DNA from: Paraburkholderia sabiae
Lineage (GTDB): Bacteria > Pseudomonadota > Gammaproteobacteria > Burkholderiales > Burkholderiaceae
Length of the DNA stretch: 64,000 bases
Direction of reading: 5' to 3'
Assembly (NCBI RefSeq): GCF_030412785.1
Contig: NZ_CP125295.1
Span: forward strand, 1,178,001-1,242,000
In this document: piece by piece, positions 8,930 through 20,724 of the stretch
Numbering within the stretch: position 1 is the stretch's first letter
How the letters are laid out: each line of letters begins with the position of its first letter
Position numbers and translations under genes: made by a program
Notes under the pieces: generated by a model
The model's input: only the letters and a program-made list of their open reading frames with translations
Database searches by the model: none
Told to the model about the DNA's origin: nothing

Positions 8930-10180
8930 ATGAACGCGCCTGTACCGGTCGACATTCTCAAGCAGCATCTGATCGATCCGGAGATCTGCATTCGCTGCAA
9001 CACATGCGAAGAGACCTGTCCGATCGATGCGATCACACACGACGGCACCAACTACGTCGTGATGCCCGATGTGTGCAACGGCTGCATGGCCTGCGTGCCG
9101 CCGTGCCCGACAGGAGCAATCGACAACTGGCGCACGGTGCTGAAGGCCGACGCGTGGAGTATCGACGAGCAATACACGTGGGACGTGTTGCCGGAGCAGG
9201 GAACGATGGCGCCGCCGGCTGCATCGGAAGCATCAGCCGACACTGCATCGGCAAGCAGCGACAGTACGAATGAAGCGCAAGGCATCGAAGTCGATACGGT
9301 GCGCGGCGCCGTGGTGCCGCCGTGGTCCGCGGCGCGTCCGTATGTGAATCTCTACACGCACAAGAACCCGACGACGGCGACGGTCGTCGGCAACTACCGG
9401 CTCACCGACGAAGCGACGGAAAGCGACATTCATCACATCGTGCTCGATTTTGGATCGATGCCGTTCCCGGTGCTCGAAGGCCAGTCGATCGGTATTTTGC
9501 CGCCAGGCAGCGCCGCCGACGGACGTTCGCATCATGCGCGCCAGTATTCGATCGCCAGTCCGCGCGATGGCGAACGCCCCGGCTACAACAACGTGTCGCT
9601 GACCGTGAAGCGCGTCACGCAGGACTATCACGGCAACGCGGCCAGCGGTGTGAGCTCGAACTATCTTTGCGATCTGAAGAAGGGCGATGTCGTGAGCGTA
9701 ATCGGCCCATTCGGCAGCACGTTCCTGATGCCCAATCATCCGAACTCGCATCTGCTGATGATCTGCACGGGCACGGGTTCCGCGCCGATGCGCGCAATGA
9801 CCGAGTATCGCCGTCGACGCAGACTCAAAGGCGCAACGGGCAAGCTGATGCTGTTCTTCGGCGCGCGCACGAAAGAAGAGCTGCCGTACTTCGGCCCGCT
9901 GACGAATCTGCCGAAGGATTTCATCGACACGAATCTCGCGTTTTCACGCACGCCCGGCGAGCCGAAGCGTTACGTGCAGGACGCGATGCGCGAGCGTGCC
10001 GCCGACGTCGCGCAACTGCTTCGCGACGACAGCACGTATATCTACGTGTGCGGGCTGAAGGGCATGGAAGACGGCGTGTTGCAGTCGCTCAAGGACATCG
10101 CCGATCGGCACGGTCTCGAATGGGACGTGCTATGGCAGAAGCTCAAGCGTGAAGGGCGGCTGCATCTGGAAACGTACTGA
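8930..10180 (+). CDS. boxA: BoxA, NADPH-dependent reductase component of benzoyl-CoA epoxidase
   Basis: The 416-residue protein has an N-terminal two-cluster ferredoxin domain with [12 protein letters not shown] and [12 protein letters not shown] (residues about 20-65), an Ala/Ser-rich linker, and a C-terminal ferredoxin-NADP reductase domain with the FAD-binding RQYSIASP and the nucleotide-binding [13 protein letters not shown]. It passes electrons from NADPH to BoxB. It is the last gene of the boxCBA unit. No boxD-type aldehyde dehydrogenase follows; the next gene is on the other strand. Confidence 0.95.
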   Translation: MNAPVPVDILKQHLIDPEICIRCNTCEETCPIDAITHDGTNYVVMPDVCNGCMACVPPCPTGAIDNWRTVLKADAWSIDEQYTWDVLPEQGTMAPPAASEASADTASASSDSTNEAQGIEVDTVRGAVVPPWSAARPYVNLYTHKNPTTATVVGNYRLTDEATESDIHHIVLDFGSMPFPVLEGQSIGILPPGSAADGRSHHARQYSIASPRDGERPGYNNVSLTVKRVTQDYHGNAASGVSSNYLCDLKKGDVVSVIGPFGSTFLMPNHPNSHLLMICTGTGSAPMRAMTEYRRRRRLKGATGKLMLFFGARTKEELPYFGPLTNLPKDFIDTNLAFSRTPGEPKRYVQDAMRERAADVAQLLRDDSTYIYVCGLKGMEDGVLQSLKDIADRHGLEWDVLWQKLKREGRLHLETY

Positions 10181-10205
10181 AAAAAGGACTCAACGCGTGC
10201 GGGCA

Positions 10206-10910
10206 TCAGGTCTTTTCAGCAGGCGACTTCGCGCCGCACGCGCGAATCACGAGTTGCACGACCTGTTCCGTCGCTGCATCGAAGGCCTTTTGTGACAATG
10301 CCCGTTTGCCGCCCAGCGCGCGTATCTGCGCGTCGAAATCCGCGTAGTGCTGCGTCGTCGCCCAGATCATGTACAGCAGCGTTTTTGCATCGACGTCCGC
10401 GAGCAGTCCGCGCGCGATCCAGTCGTCGATGACGGTCACGCGCGTATCGAGCCACGGCTTCACGCGTTGTTCGAGAATATCGATCATGTGCTCTGCGCCG
10501 TGGATGATCTCGTTCGCCCACACCTTCGAACCGAGCGGCCGCCGCCGCGACAAATCCATCTTCGCGCGCACATAACCGCCGATCGCTTCGACAGGATCGT
10601 CGCTGCCTTCGAACGTATTCGCCGCGCGGTGCCAGTCTTCGAACAGATCTTCGAGCACGCGGCGATAGAGCGCGAGCTTCGTCGGGAAGTAGTAATGGAC
10701 GTTGGCTTTCGGCAAGCCTGCGCGTTCCGCGATCATCGCTGTGCTCGCGCCTTCGAAGCCGCGCTCCGCAAAAACGGCTTCCGCGCAGGCCAGAAGATGC
10801 GCTTCGTTGCTCTCGCGAATGTGAGCCTTGCGCCGCCGCAAAGGTGCGGGCGCTACGTCGTGATCGGTCTCGCTCACTGCCGCTTCTTCCACTGGCTTGT
10901 CGTGTTTCAT
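10206..10910 (-). CDS. TetR-family regulator, RutR-like
   Basis: The 234-residue protein has a TetR helix-turn-helix (STAMIAERAGLPKANVHYYFPTK, split about residues 56-78, preceded by AVFAERGFEGA) and a C-terminal domain of the RutR kind (WANEIIHGAEHM, ARGLLADVDAKTLLYMIWATTQHYADF). RutR-type proteins sense pyrimidines. Its gene stands back to back with the pyrimidine-degradation operon, which makes control of that operon, and of itself, likely. It converges on boxA, ending 26 bases from the boxA stop, and is less likely to control the box genes, which have boxR. Confidence 0.85.
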   Translation of the reverse strand: MKHDKPVEEAAVSETDHDVAPAPLRRRKAHIRESNEAHLLACAEAVFAERGFEGASTAMIAERAGLPKANVHYYFPTKLALYRRVLEDLFEDWHRAANTFEGSDDPVEAIGGYVRAKMDLSRRRPLGSKVWANEIIHGAEHMIDILEQRVKPWLDTRVTVIDDWIARGLLADVDAKTLLYMIWATTQHYADFDAQIRALGGKRALSQKAFDAATEQVVQLVIRACGAKSPAEKT

Positions 10911-11306
10911 CGTTGCCCTCGCGTGGCCCGGGTGCCGCGTCGCGCTTCATTCTAGCCGTTCGTTTCGCGTTCGACATAGACCTGTTCACCGCAACGCGAT
11001 GCATACGAGTCGCGTTGCTGCATTGCAATGGCATGCTTCTCGCTCTCGCCGCGATCTGTATCAGCCCGCACAAAAGACATTGATTTGATAATTTTAATCG
11101 GCTACAACCTGTCCAGTCGGACAGGATTCGCGATGTGCGCGATCCCCAGGGTTTACCGCGACGCACGCCACGCATGCACGGATGCCCCAAAGCGGATCCG
11201 ATAGCGCCGCCGATACACCCGTTTCACTTCGTCGCGAGAGATGCAACGTCTTTTGCGCCGCTCGCGGTTGAACTGCAAAACGTGTTGATCCAGAGGAGCA
11301 AGACGA
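10911..11306. promoter_or_regulatory. Divergent regulatory region between the TetR gene and the pyrimidine operon
   Basis: The 396-base gap holds no convincing gene. Its middle (about 11075-11105) is AT-rich relative to the surroundings and is immediately followed by an 18-bp palindrome at 11108-11125. Promoters for both directions presumably lie here, but I could not fix -10 and -35 boxes with confidence. Confidence 0.5.
11108..11125. promoter_or_regulatory. Candidate TetR/RutR-type operator
   Basis: CCTGTCC-AGTC-GGACAGG is a perfect palindrome with 7-bp arms, the size and shape typical of TetR-family operators. It lies 182 bases before the ureidopropionase start and about 200 bases before the start of the divergent regulator, directly after an AT-rich stretch. 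The binding protein is inferred from position. Confidence 0.6.
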
Positions 11307-12584
11307 ATGAATGCGGTATCCGAAGCGTTGAAACAAGGACTCGATACGTCGATCGCCGTCAACGGCAAACGCCTGTGGGACAGCCTGATGACGATGGCGA
11401 AAATCGGCGCGACGCAGAAGGGCGGCGTCTGCCGTCTCGCGCTGACCGATCTCGACAAAGAGGGGCGCGACCTGATCGTCAGCTGGGCAAAGGACGCAGG
11501 CTGCACGGTGAGCGTCGACCAGATGGGCAACGTCTTCATGCGGCGCGCGGGCACGAACCCGAATGCACTGCCCGTGATGACGGGCTCGCACGCGGACTCG
11601 CAACCGACGGGCGGCCGCTTCGACGGCATCTACGGCGTGCTGGGCGGTCTCGAAGTAATCCGCAGCCTCAACGACCGCAACATCGAAACCGAACATCCCA
11701 TCGAAGTCGTGATCTGGACCAACGAGGAAGGCTCGCGCTTCGCGCCCGCGATGGTGGCGTCGGGTGTTTTTGCGGGCGTGTTCACGCTCGACTATGGGCT
11801 CTCGCGCAAGGACGTCGACGGCAAGACGATCGGTGAAGAACTGAAGCGGATTGGTTATGCGGGCGACGTGCCATGCGGTGGCCGGCCCTTGCATGCGGCG
11901 TTCGAACTACACATCGAGCAGGGGCCGATACTCGAAGCCGAGAACAAGACGATCGGCGTCGTCACTGATGCCCAGGGCCAGCGTTGGTACGAAATCACGC
12001 TGACAGGTCAGGAAGCGCACGCAGGTCCGACACCGATGCCGCGTCGCAAGGACGCGTTGCTCGGCGCGGCGCGCGTCGTCGATCTCGTCAACCGTATCGG
12101 CCTCGATCATGCACCGCTCGCGTGTGCGACGGTCGGCATGATGCAGGTGCATCCGAACTCGCGCAACGTGATTCCTGGCCGCGTATTTTTCACGGTCGAC
12201 TTCCGTCATCCCGACGACGCCGTGCTCGCGAAAATGGATGCTGCGTTGCGCGAAGGCGTCGCGAAGATCGCAGGCGGCATCGGCCTCGAAACGCAGCTCG
12301 AACAGATCTTTTACTACGAACCCGTCAGGTTCGACGCGGCCTGTGTGAAGTCCGTGCGCGCGGCAGCCGTGCGTTTCGGTTATTCGCATCGCGACATGGT
12401 GTCGGGCGCGGGTCATGACGCGTGCTATTTGTCGCAAGTGGCGCCGACATCGATGGTGTTCGTGCCGTGCGTGGACGGCATCAGTCACAACGAAATCGAA
12501 GACGCGACGCCCGAATGGATCGAGGCGGGCGCGAACGTGCTGCTGCACGCGATGCTCGAGCGAGCGTGCGAACCTGCATCGTAA
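11307..12584 (+). CDS. Zn-dependent N-carbamoyl amidohydrolase, probable beta-ureidopropionase
   Basis: The 425-residue cytoplasmic enzyme is of the M20/carbamoylase type. Visible metal and substrate motifs are GSHADSQPTGGRFDG (about residue 92), WTNEEGSRFAP (about 135), ELHIEQGPILEAE (about 200), the dimerisation-domain GQEAHAGPTPM (about 232), HPNSRNVIPG and SGAGHDACYL (about 368). Enzymes of this family cleave N-carbamoyl-beta-alanine to beta-alanine, CO2 and ammonia, or N-carbamoyl-L-amino acids. Position with preT, preA and hydA makes beta-ureidopropionase, the last step of uracil breakdown, the best call. GAGGAG precedes the start. Confidence 0.88.
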   Translation: MNAVSEALKQGLDTSIAVNGKRLWDSLMTMAKIGATQKGGVCRLALTDLDKEGRDLIVSWAKDAGCTVSVDQMGNVFMRRAGTNPNALPVMTGSHADSQPTGGRFDGIYGVLGGLEVIRSLNDRNIETEHPIEVVIWTNEEGSRFAPAMVASGVFAGVFTLDYGLSRKDVDGKTIGEELKRIGYAGDVPCGGRPLHAAFELHIEQGPILEAENKTIGVVTDAQGQRWYEITLTGQEAHAGPTPMPRRKDALLGAARVVDLVNRIGLDHAPLACATVGMMQVHPNSRNVIPGRVFFTVDFRHPDDAVLAKMDAALREGVAKIAGGIGLETQLEQIFYYEPVRFDAACVKSVRAAAVRFGYSHRDMVSGAGHDACYLSQVAPTSMVFVPCVDGISHNEIEDATPEWIEAGANVLLHAMLERACEPAS

Positions 12585-12636
12585 GAACTCGATGACGCAT
12601 TAAGGCTGCAACGCTTCACCTATAACACATGCCGTC

Positions 12637-12660
12637 CCGGCTTCGTTCGAGCGAAGCCGG
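12637..12660. repeat. Strong hairpin between ureidopropionase and preT
   Basis: CCGGCTTCG and CGAAGCCGG pair perfectly (9 bp) around a six-base loop in the 115-base gap before preT. No T run follows, so it is probably not a simple terminator; it could be an mRNA processing or stability element inside the operon. Confidence 0.5.
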
Positions 12661-12699
12661 CAGGCACGGCTACGTCCTCACCTTGACGAAGGAACGCGT

Positions 12700-14049
12700 A
12701 TGGCCATCAAGCAAACGGGCGACATCGCGGCGCACCGCCTGTCGTCCGACCAGCTTTCGTGCGAATTCGCCGACATCGCGCCGCTGCTCGATCCCACAGC
12801 CGCCGCCGCGGCCGCGAGCCGCTGTCACTACTGCTACGACGCGCCATGCGTGCAGGCGTGTCCCACGCAGATCGATATTCCCAGCTTCATCCGCAAGATC
12901 GGCAACGGCAACCTGAAGGGCGCCGCGACCGACATACTGTCCGCGAATCCGCTGGGCGGTATGTGCGCGCGCGTCTGTCCGACGGAGATTCTTTGCGAAG
13001 GCGCATGCGTGCGCAATCACCAGGACGCGAAGCCCGTCGCGATCGGCGCATTGCAGCGCCACGCGACGGATTGGGCGATGGCGCACGATGCCGTGCAGTT
13101 CGCGCGCGCAGCGGATAGCGGACGTCATGTGGCCGTCGTCGGCGCGGGACCGGCGGGGCTTGCCTGTGCGCATCGCCTGGCCGTGGCGGGTCATCGTGTG
13201 ACGATTTACGACGCACGCGACAAGGGAGGCGGCCTCAACGAATACGGCATCGCCGCATACAAGACGGTCGACGATTTCGCACAGCGCGAAGTGCAATGGC
13301 TGCTGTCGGTGGGCGGAATCGAACTGAAAACAGGCGTTGCTTTGAGCCGTGACGTGACGCTCGATTCGCTGCGTCAACAACACGATGCCGTGTTTCTCGC
13401 GATCGGACTGACGGGCGTGCGTGCGCTCGAACTCGAAGGTGCAGCATTGAGCGGCGTGATGAATGCCGTCGATTTCATCGAGCAGGTGCGCGAAGCGACC
13501 GATCTCTCGACGGTGCCCGTGGGCCGCCGCGTGGTCGTGATCGGCGGCGGCAATACGGCCGTCGATGCAGCCGTGCAAAGCCGCAAACTCGGTGCGACGA
13601 ATGTGACGATGGTGTACCGGCGCGGCGTCGAATCGATGAGCGCGACGTGGGCCGAGCGCGAGTTCGCGCAGACGCAGGGCGTGACGCTCATCACGCATGC
13701 GAAGCCCGTGCGTTTGATGGGCAGCGACGGCATCGTGACGGGCGTCGAATTCGAACGCACTGCGCGAGATGGCAGCGCGGAGCGCTTCACGGTCGAAGCC
13801 GACATGGTGCTCAAGGCAATCGGTCAAACGCTGGTCGCAACGGGTCTCGAGCACGCACTCCTGACGCTCGATCAGCACCGCATCGCGGTCGACGCCGACA
13901 TGCGCACTTCGCTGGATAACGTGTGGGCGGGCGGCGATTGCGCGGCGTCGGGCGGCATCGATCTGACGGTGCAGGCGGTGCAGGACGGCAAGCTCGCGGC
14001 GGCATCGATCGATGCGGCATTCGCGCTCGCAGCCGTGAAAGCGGCCTGA
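12700..14049 (+). CDS. preT: NAD-dependent dihydropyrimidine dehydrogenase, PreT subunit
   Basis: The 449-residue flavoprotein takes electrons from NADH for reduction of uracil and thymine. It starts with cysteine motifs for iron-sulfur clusters (CHYCYDAPCVQACP about residue 42 and GGMCARVCPTEILCEGACV about 86), followed by an FAD-binding VAVVGAGPAGLACAHRLA (about 144) and an NADH-binding VVVIGGGNTAVDAAV (about 279), ending with the FAD motif WAGGDCAASG. Domain order matches E. coli PreT. The preA gene follows after 63 bases. Confidence 0.94.
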   Translation: MAIKQTGDIAAHRLSSDQLSCEFADIAPLLDPTAAAAAASRCHYCYDAPCVQACPTQIDIPSFIRKIGNGNLKGAATDILSANPLGGMCARVCPTEILCEGACVRNHQDAKPVAIGALQRHATDWAMAHDAVQFARAADSGRHVAVVGAGPAGLACAHRLAVAGHRVTIYDARDKGGGLNEYGIAAYKTVDDFAQREVQWLLSVGGIELKTGVALSRDVTLDSLRQQHDAVFLAIGLTGVRALELEGAALSGVMNAVDFIEQVREATDLSTVPVGRRVVVIGGGNTAVDAAVQSRKLGATNVTMVYRRGVESMSATWAEREFAQTQGVTLITHAKPVRLMGSDGIVTGVEFERTARDGSAERFTVEADMVLKAIGQTLVATGLEHALLTLDQHRIAVDADMRTSLDNVWAGGDCAASGGIDLTVQAVQDGKLAAASIDAAFALAAVKAA

Positions 14050-14112
14050 AACGCGCTCGCACGCGTTCGTCGTCACGCGCAACGATAAAACCGAATCCCC
14101 ACGGAGCCGAAC

Positions 14113-15423
14113 ATGGCCGATCTACGCTGCACGATTGCCGGCATCACGTCGCCGAATCCTTTCTGGCTCGCGTCCGCGCCGCCGACCGACAAAGCCTATA
14201 ACGTGAACCGCGCGTTCGAAGCGGGCTGGGGCGGCGTCGTGTGGAAGACGCTCGGGCTCGATCCGCATGTGGTCAATGTCAGTTCGCGTTACGGCGCCGT
14301 GCAGTGGAATGGCCAGCGTATCGCGGGACTGAACAACATCGAACTGATCACCGACCGGCCGCTCGACGTCAACTTGCGCGAGATCGCGCAGGTCAAGCGA
14401 GACTGGCCCGATCGCGCGCTGATCGTATCGCTGATGGTGCCGTGCAATGAACACGACTGGAAGTGGATCCTGCCACTCGTTGAAGACACAGGTGCGGATG
14501 CCGTCGAACTGAACTTCGGTTGCCCGCACGGCATGAGCGAGCGCGGGATGGGCTCGGCTGTCGGTCAGGTGCCGGAGTACATCGAGATGGTCACGCGATG
14601 GGTGAAGGAAGGCACGAAGCTGCCGTGCCTCGTGAAGCTCACGCCGAACATCAGCGATATCCGCATGGGTTCGCGCGCCGCGTATAAGGGCGGCGCGGAT
14701 GGCGTGTCGCTGATCAACACGATCAACTCGGTCGTCGCCGTCGATCTCGATCAGATGGCGCCGATGCCGACCGTCGACGGCAAGGGCACGCATGGCGGCT
14801 ACTGCGGTCCTGCCGTGAAGCCGATTGCACTGAACATGGTCGCCGAAATCGCGCGCGATCCGGAGACGCCTGGATTGCCGATCTCCGGCATCGGCGGCAT
14901 TTCGTCGTGGCGCGATGCCGCCGAGTTCATCGTGCTCGGCTCAGGCAGCGTGCAGGTTTGCACGGCGGCGATGCATTACGGGTTTCGCATCGTGTCCGAT
15001 CTCGCGGACGGTCTGTCGAACTGGATGGACGAGAAGGGCTACGCGACGCTCGACGATATTCGCGGCCGCGCGGTGCAAAACGTGACGGACTGGAAGTACC
15101 TGAATCTCAAGTACGACATCAAGGCGCGCATCGATCAGGACAAGTGCATTCAATGCGGCCTGTGCCACATCGCATGCGAAGACACATCGCATCAGGCCAT
15201 CACGCGCGAGAAGGACGGCAAGCGGCACTTCGAAGTGGTCGATGCGGAATGCGTCGGGTGCAATCTTTGCATGCATGTGTGTCCCGTCGAGGAATGCATC
15301 ACGATGGAGCGCGTCGATAGCGGCGAGTACGCGAACTGGACCACGCATCCGAACAATCCCGCGCGTGTCGTTGCGGATACGCCCGACACGACCCACGCAC
15401 AGCAAGCAGCGAAAGCAGCCTGA
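14113..15423 (+). CDS. preA: NAD-dependent dihydropyrimidine dehydrogenase, PreA subunit
   Basis: The 436-residue subunit carries the FMN-binding barrel that reduces uracil or thymine to the dihydro form. The barrel has NPFWLASAPPTDKAYNV near the start, NFGCPHGMSERGMGS (about residue 135), GISSWRDAAEF and GSGSVQVCTAAM for the phosphate region. The C-terminus carries two 4Fe-4S motifs, CIQCGLCHIACED (about 345) and CVGCNLCMHVCPVEEC (about 379), that connect to PreT. It sits between preT and the nucleobase transporter gene on the same strand. Confidence 0.95.
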   Translation: MADLRCTIAGITSPNPFWLASAPPTDKAYNVNRAFEAGWGGVVWKTLGLDPHVVNVSSRYGAVQWNGQRIAGLNNIELITDRPLDVNLREIAQVKRDWPDRALIVSLMVPCNEHDWKWILPLVEDTGADAVELNFGCPHGMSERGMGSAVGQVPEYIEMVTRWVKEGTKLPCLVKLTPNISDIRMGSRAAYKGGADGVSLINTINSVVAVDLDQMAPMPTVDGKGTHGGYCGPAVKPIALNMVAEIARDPETPGLPISGIGGISSWRDAAEFIVLGSGSVQVCTAAMHYGFRIVSDLADGLSNWMDEKGYATLDDIRGRAVQNVTDWKYLNLKYDIKARIDQDKCIQCGLCHIACEDTSHQAITREKDGKRHFEVVDAECVGCNLCMHVCPVEECITMERVDSGEYANWTTHPNNPARVVADTPDTTHAQQAAKAA

Positions 15424-15468
15424 AAAACAGGACTGAAAGTCAACGAGCGGTCAAGTGGAGATCCATCG

Positions 15469-18460
<2,992 letters not shown>

Positions 18461-18484
18461 GTTTTGGTTTTTGCTTTTGGCTGC

Positions 18485-19015
18485 GCTGGCATCCGCGAAT
18501 TCGTAGCGGTTTATTAGCGTCGCCCCTGTGCGGGGCGGCACCTACTTTTCTTTGCAGCGGCAAAGAAAAGTAGGCAAAAGAAAGCCGCTTTTGAACCTCC
18601 GGTGTTTGCCAGGTTCGCACTACGGCATGCCGCAGTTGAGCTATCGCGCAGCGACGTCCGCACTCTGTAGAAAGCCCGCAGTCAACCGCGCACGCCGCGA
18701 AAATCCCACACTGTCCGGAACACATACTGCCGCGATCAAGCTGACGGCAAGCGCACCAAAAACAAGCCGCCCGTATGTGCCCCAAGTGGATGTCACCTTA
18801 CGCGCCGCGCGCGCCTGACTGCGGGCTTTCTACGGAGTGTTTGCGTCGCTGCGCGACAGCTCAAGGAACGTGCGCCGTGCTGTTATCCTGGCAGGCGCCG
18901 GAGGTTTGAAGCGGCTTTCTTTTGCCTACTTTTCTTTGCCGCTGCAAAGAAAAGTAGGTGCCGCCCCGCACAGGGGCAACGTATGAAGCACCGCTACGAA
19001 AACGCGGACGCCAGC
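18485..19015. repeat. Repeat element A: ~530-bp imperfect palindromic noncoding element
   Basis: The element runs from GCTGGCATCCGCG to GCGGACGCCAGC. Its left arm (18485-18699) is the imperfect reverse complement of its right arm (18801-19015); about 100 bases separate them. Each arm holds the perfect 15-bp hairpin CCTACTTTTCTTTGC..GCAAAGAAAAGTAGG (18541-18574 and 18925-18958), a GC-rich block CCCCTGTGCGGGGCGG, and further inside the motif GTAGAAAGCCCGCAGTCA in mirrored copies. A second copy, in the opposite orientation, lies at 46991-47535, similar along its whole length including the centre. No open frame worth calling is shared by the copies. It lies between hydA and the cystine-type ABC genes. 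The hairpins could stop transcription in both directions. Confidence 0.9.
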
Positions 19016-19238
19016 GCAAAAGCCTGAACGAGAAAAGGCGCTGCCAGCAAAAAATAACCCCAAAAGCACCCCCACCCACAACCCCGTATACTTACGTATT
19101 TCGCCGCACCATATTCCGCCGCAGCATATCCATGCGGCTCAAAATGCGTTGTGGAAATAAAGCCCGTTTGCTACAGTCCGCCCCACGCAGCCGGGCGCGC
19201 AGTCCGGCAGACACAAAACGAACCACGGAGCACACCCT

Positions 19239-20021
19239 ATGAAGTCGATTCGATCCCTTCTGCTGATCGGCCTGCTACAGGTCGCGACGGCCACGGCCGC
19301 ATTCGCCGCCGACGATCTCGCGAAGATCAAGTCCGCCGGCGCCTTCAAGATCGGCACGGAAGGCACGTACGCGCCGTTCACGTTCCATGACGCGTCGAAC
19401 CAGCTGACGGGCTTCGACGTCGAAATCGGCCGTGCGATCGCGAAGAAGCTGGGCGTGAAGGCCGAGTTCGTCGAAGGCAAATGGGATGGTCTGATCGCCG
19501 GTCTCGACGCGAACCGCTACGACGCCGTGATCAACGAAGTGGCCGTTACCGATGCGCGCAAGCAGAAGTACGACTTCTCGGAGCCGTACATCGTCTCGCA
19601 CGCCGCGCTGATCGTTCGCTCGGACAACAGCACGATCAAGGGTTTCGACGACCTGAAGGGCAAGAAGTCGGCGAATACGCTGACCAGCAACTTCGGCAAG
19701 ATCGCCGCCGCGCACGGCGCGGAAGTGGTGCCCGTGCAAGGCTTCAACGAATCGATCGATCTGCTGACGTCGGGCCGCGTCGACGCGACGGTCAACGACT
19801 CGCTGTCGTTCCTCGACTTCAAGAAGCACAAGCCGGACGCGAAGGTGAAGATCGCCGCGATCGATACGTCGTCGGACAGCTCCGACCACTCGGCCGTGCT
19901 GATCCGCAAGGGCAACCCGGAACTGCAGGCCGCCATCAACAAGGCACTCGCGGAACTCAAGGCTGACGGCACGTACGCGAAGATCTCCGAAAAGTACTTC
20001 GGCAAAGACGTTTCCAAGTAA
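19239..20021 (+). CDS. Amino-acid ABC transporter, periplasmic binding protein (cystine type)
   Basis: The 260-residue protein has a cleavable Sec signal peptide ending ATAAFAADD (about residue 25) and a family 3 solute-binding fold: GTEGTYAPFTFHD (about 38), LTGFDVEIGRAIAKKLG, EGKWDGLIAGLDANRYDAVINEVAVTDAR split over residues 75-103, and a C-terminal LKADGTYAKISEKYFG. The pattern is closest to L-cystine or polar amino-acid binding proteins (TcyA/FliY type). It is followed by its permease after 22 bases and then the ATPase. The exact ligand is inferred. Confidence 0.88.
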   Translation: MKSIRSLLLIGLLQVATATAAFAADDLAKIKSAGAFKIGTEGTYAPFTFHDASNQLTGFDVEIGRAIAKKLGVKAEFVEGKWDGLIAGLDANRYDAVINEVAVTDARKQKYDFSEPYIVSHAALIVRSDNSTIKGFDDLKGKKSANTLTSNFGKIAAAHGAEVVPVQGFNESIDLLTSGRVDATVNDSLSFLDFKKHKPDAKVKIAAIDTSSDSSDHSAVLIRKGNPELQAAINKALAELKADGTYAKISEKYFGKDVSK

Positions 20022-20043
20022 AGCACGAAGGCGAGCCTGAATC

Positions 20044-20721
20044 ATGCCTGCATGGTTGCACCTGATGGGTGACTCGCTGTGGCCGCTGCTGTACGCGGGC
20101 CTCGTGTTCACCGTCCCGTTGACGCTCGTGTCGTTCGCGATCGGGCTGGCGCTCGCGTTCATCGTCGCATTGACCCGATTGTTCGGGCCGAAGTGGTCGG
20201 TGGCGATCGTGCGCTTCTATGTGTGGCTGTTTCGCGGCTCGCCGCTGCTGGTCCAGCTGTTCGTCATCTTCTATGGCCTGCCGAATGTCGGGATCGTGCT
20301 CGATCCGCTGACGGCGGCCATCATCGGCTTCTCGCTGAACGTCGGTGCGTATAACTCGGAAGTGATCCGCGGCGTGATCGAATCGATTCCGAAAGGGCAG
20401 TGGGAAGCGGCGTACTCGATGGGCATGACGCGCGCGCAGGCACTGCGCCGCGCCATTCTTCCGCAGGCCGCGCGCGTCGCGTTGCCGCCGCTGTCGAATT
20501 CGTTCATCGCGCTCGTGAAGGATACGTCGCTCGCTGCCGTGCTGACCGTGCCGGAGATTTTCCAGGCCGCACAGCGCATTGCATCGGTCACGTACGAACC
20601 GCTGATTCTCTATACGGAAGCCGCGCTGATTTATCTGGTGTTCAGCTCGGTGCTGTCGTCCGCGCAGGTGCGTCTCGAACGCCGCTTCGGCCGTCACGCG
20701 CTTTTCACGTCGGGTAACTGA
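20044..20721 (+). CDS. Amino-acid ABC transporter permease (cystine type)
   Basis: The 225-residue inner-membrane protein has about five membrane segments and the polar amino-acid permease signatures VWLFRGSPLLVQLFVIFYGLPN (split, residues about 58-80) and the EAA loop EAAYSMGMTRAQALRRAILPQAAR. It lies between the binding protein and the ATPase with short gaps (22 and 3 bases), so the three form one importer, with a homodimeric permease expected. Confidence 0.92.
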   Translation: MPAWLHLMGDSLWPLLYAGLVFTVPLTLVSFAIGLALAFIVALTRLFGPKWSVAIVRFYVWLFRGSPLLVQLFVIFYGLPNVGIVLDPLTAAIIGFSLNVGAYNSEVIRGVIESIPKGQWEAAYSMGMTRAQALRRAILPQAARVALPPLSNSFIALVKDTSLAAVLTVPEIFQAAQRIASVTYEPLILYTEAALIYLVFSSVLSSAQVRLERRFGRHALFTSGN

Positions 20722-20724
20722 ACG

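Noticed and set aside
6127..9051. Very long minus-strand frame (974 codons) opposite boxC and boxB
   Set aside because: It mirrors the third-codon GC bias of the box genes, is rich in Arg, His and Val, has no family motifs, and the plus-strand genes are certain.
12670..14082. 470-codon minus-strand frame opposite preT
   Set aside because: Antisense shadow; the preT frame has iron-sulfur, FAD and NADH motifs.
18485..19015. Element A as an insertion sequence with transposase
   Set aside because: There is no frame for a transposase and the two copies share no open frame; terminal repeats are not flanked by an obvious target duplication.
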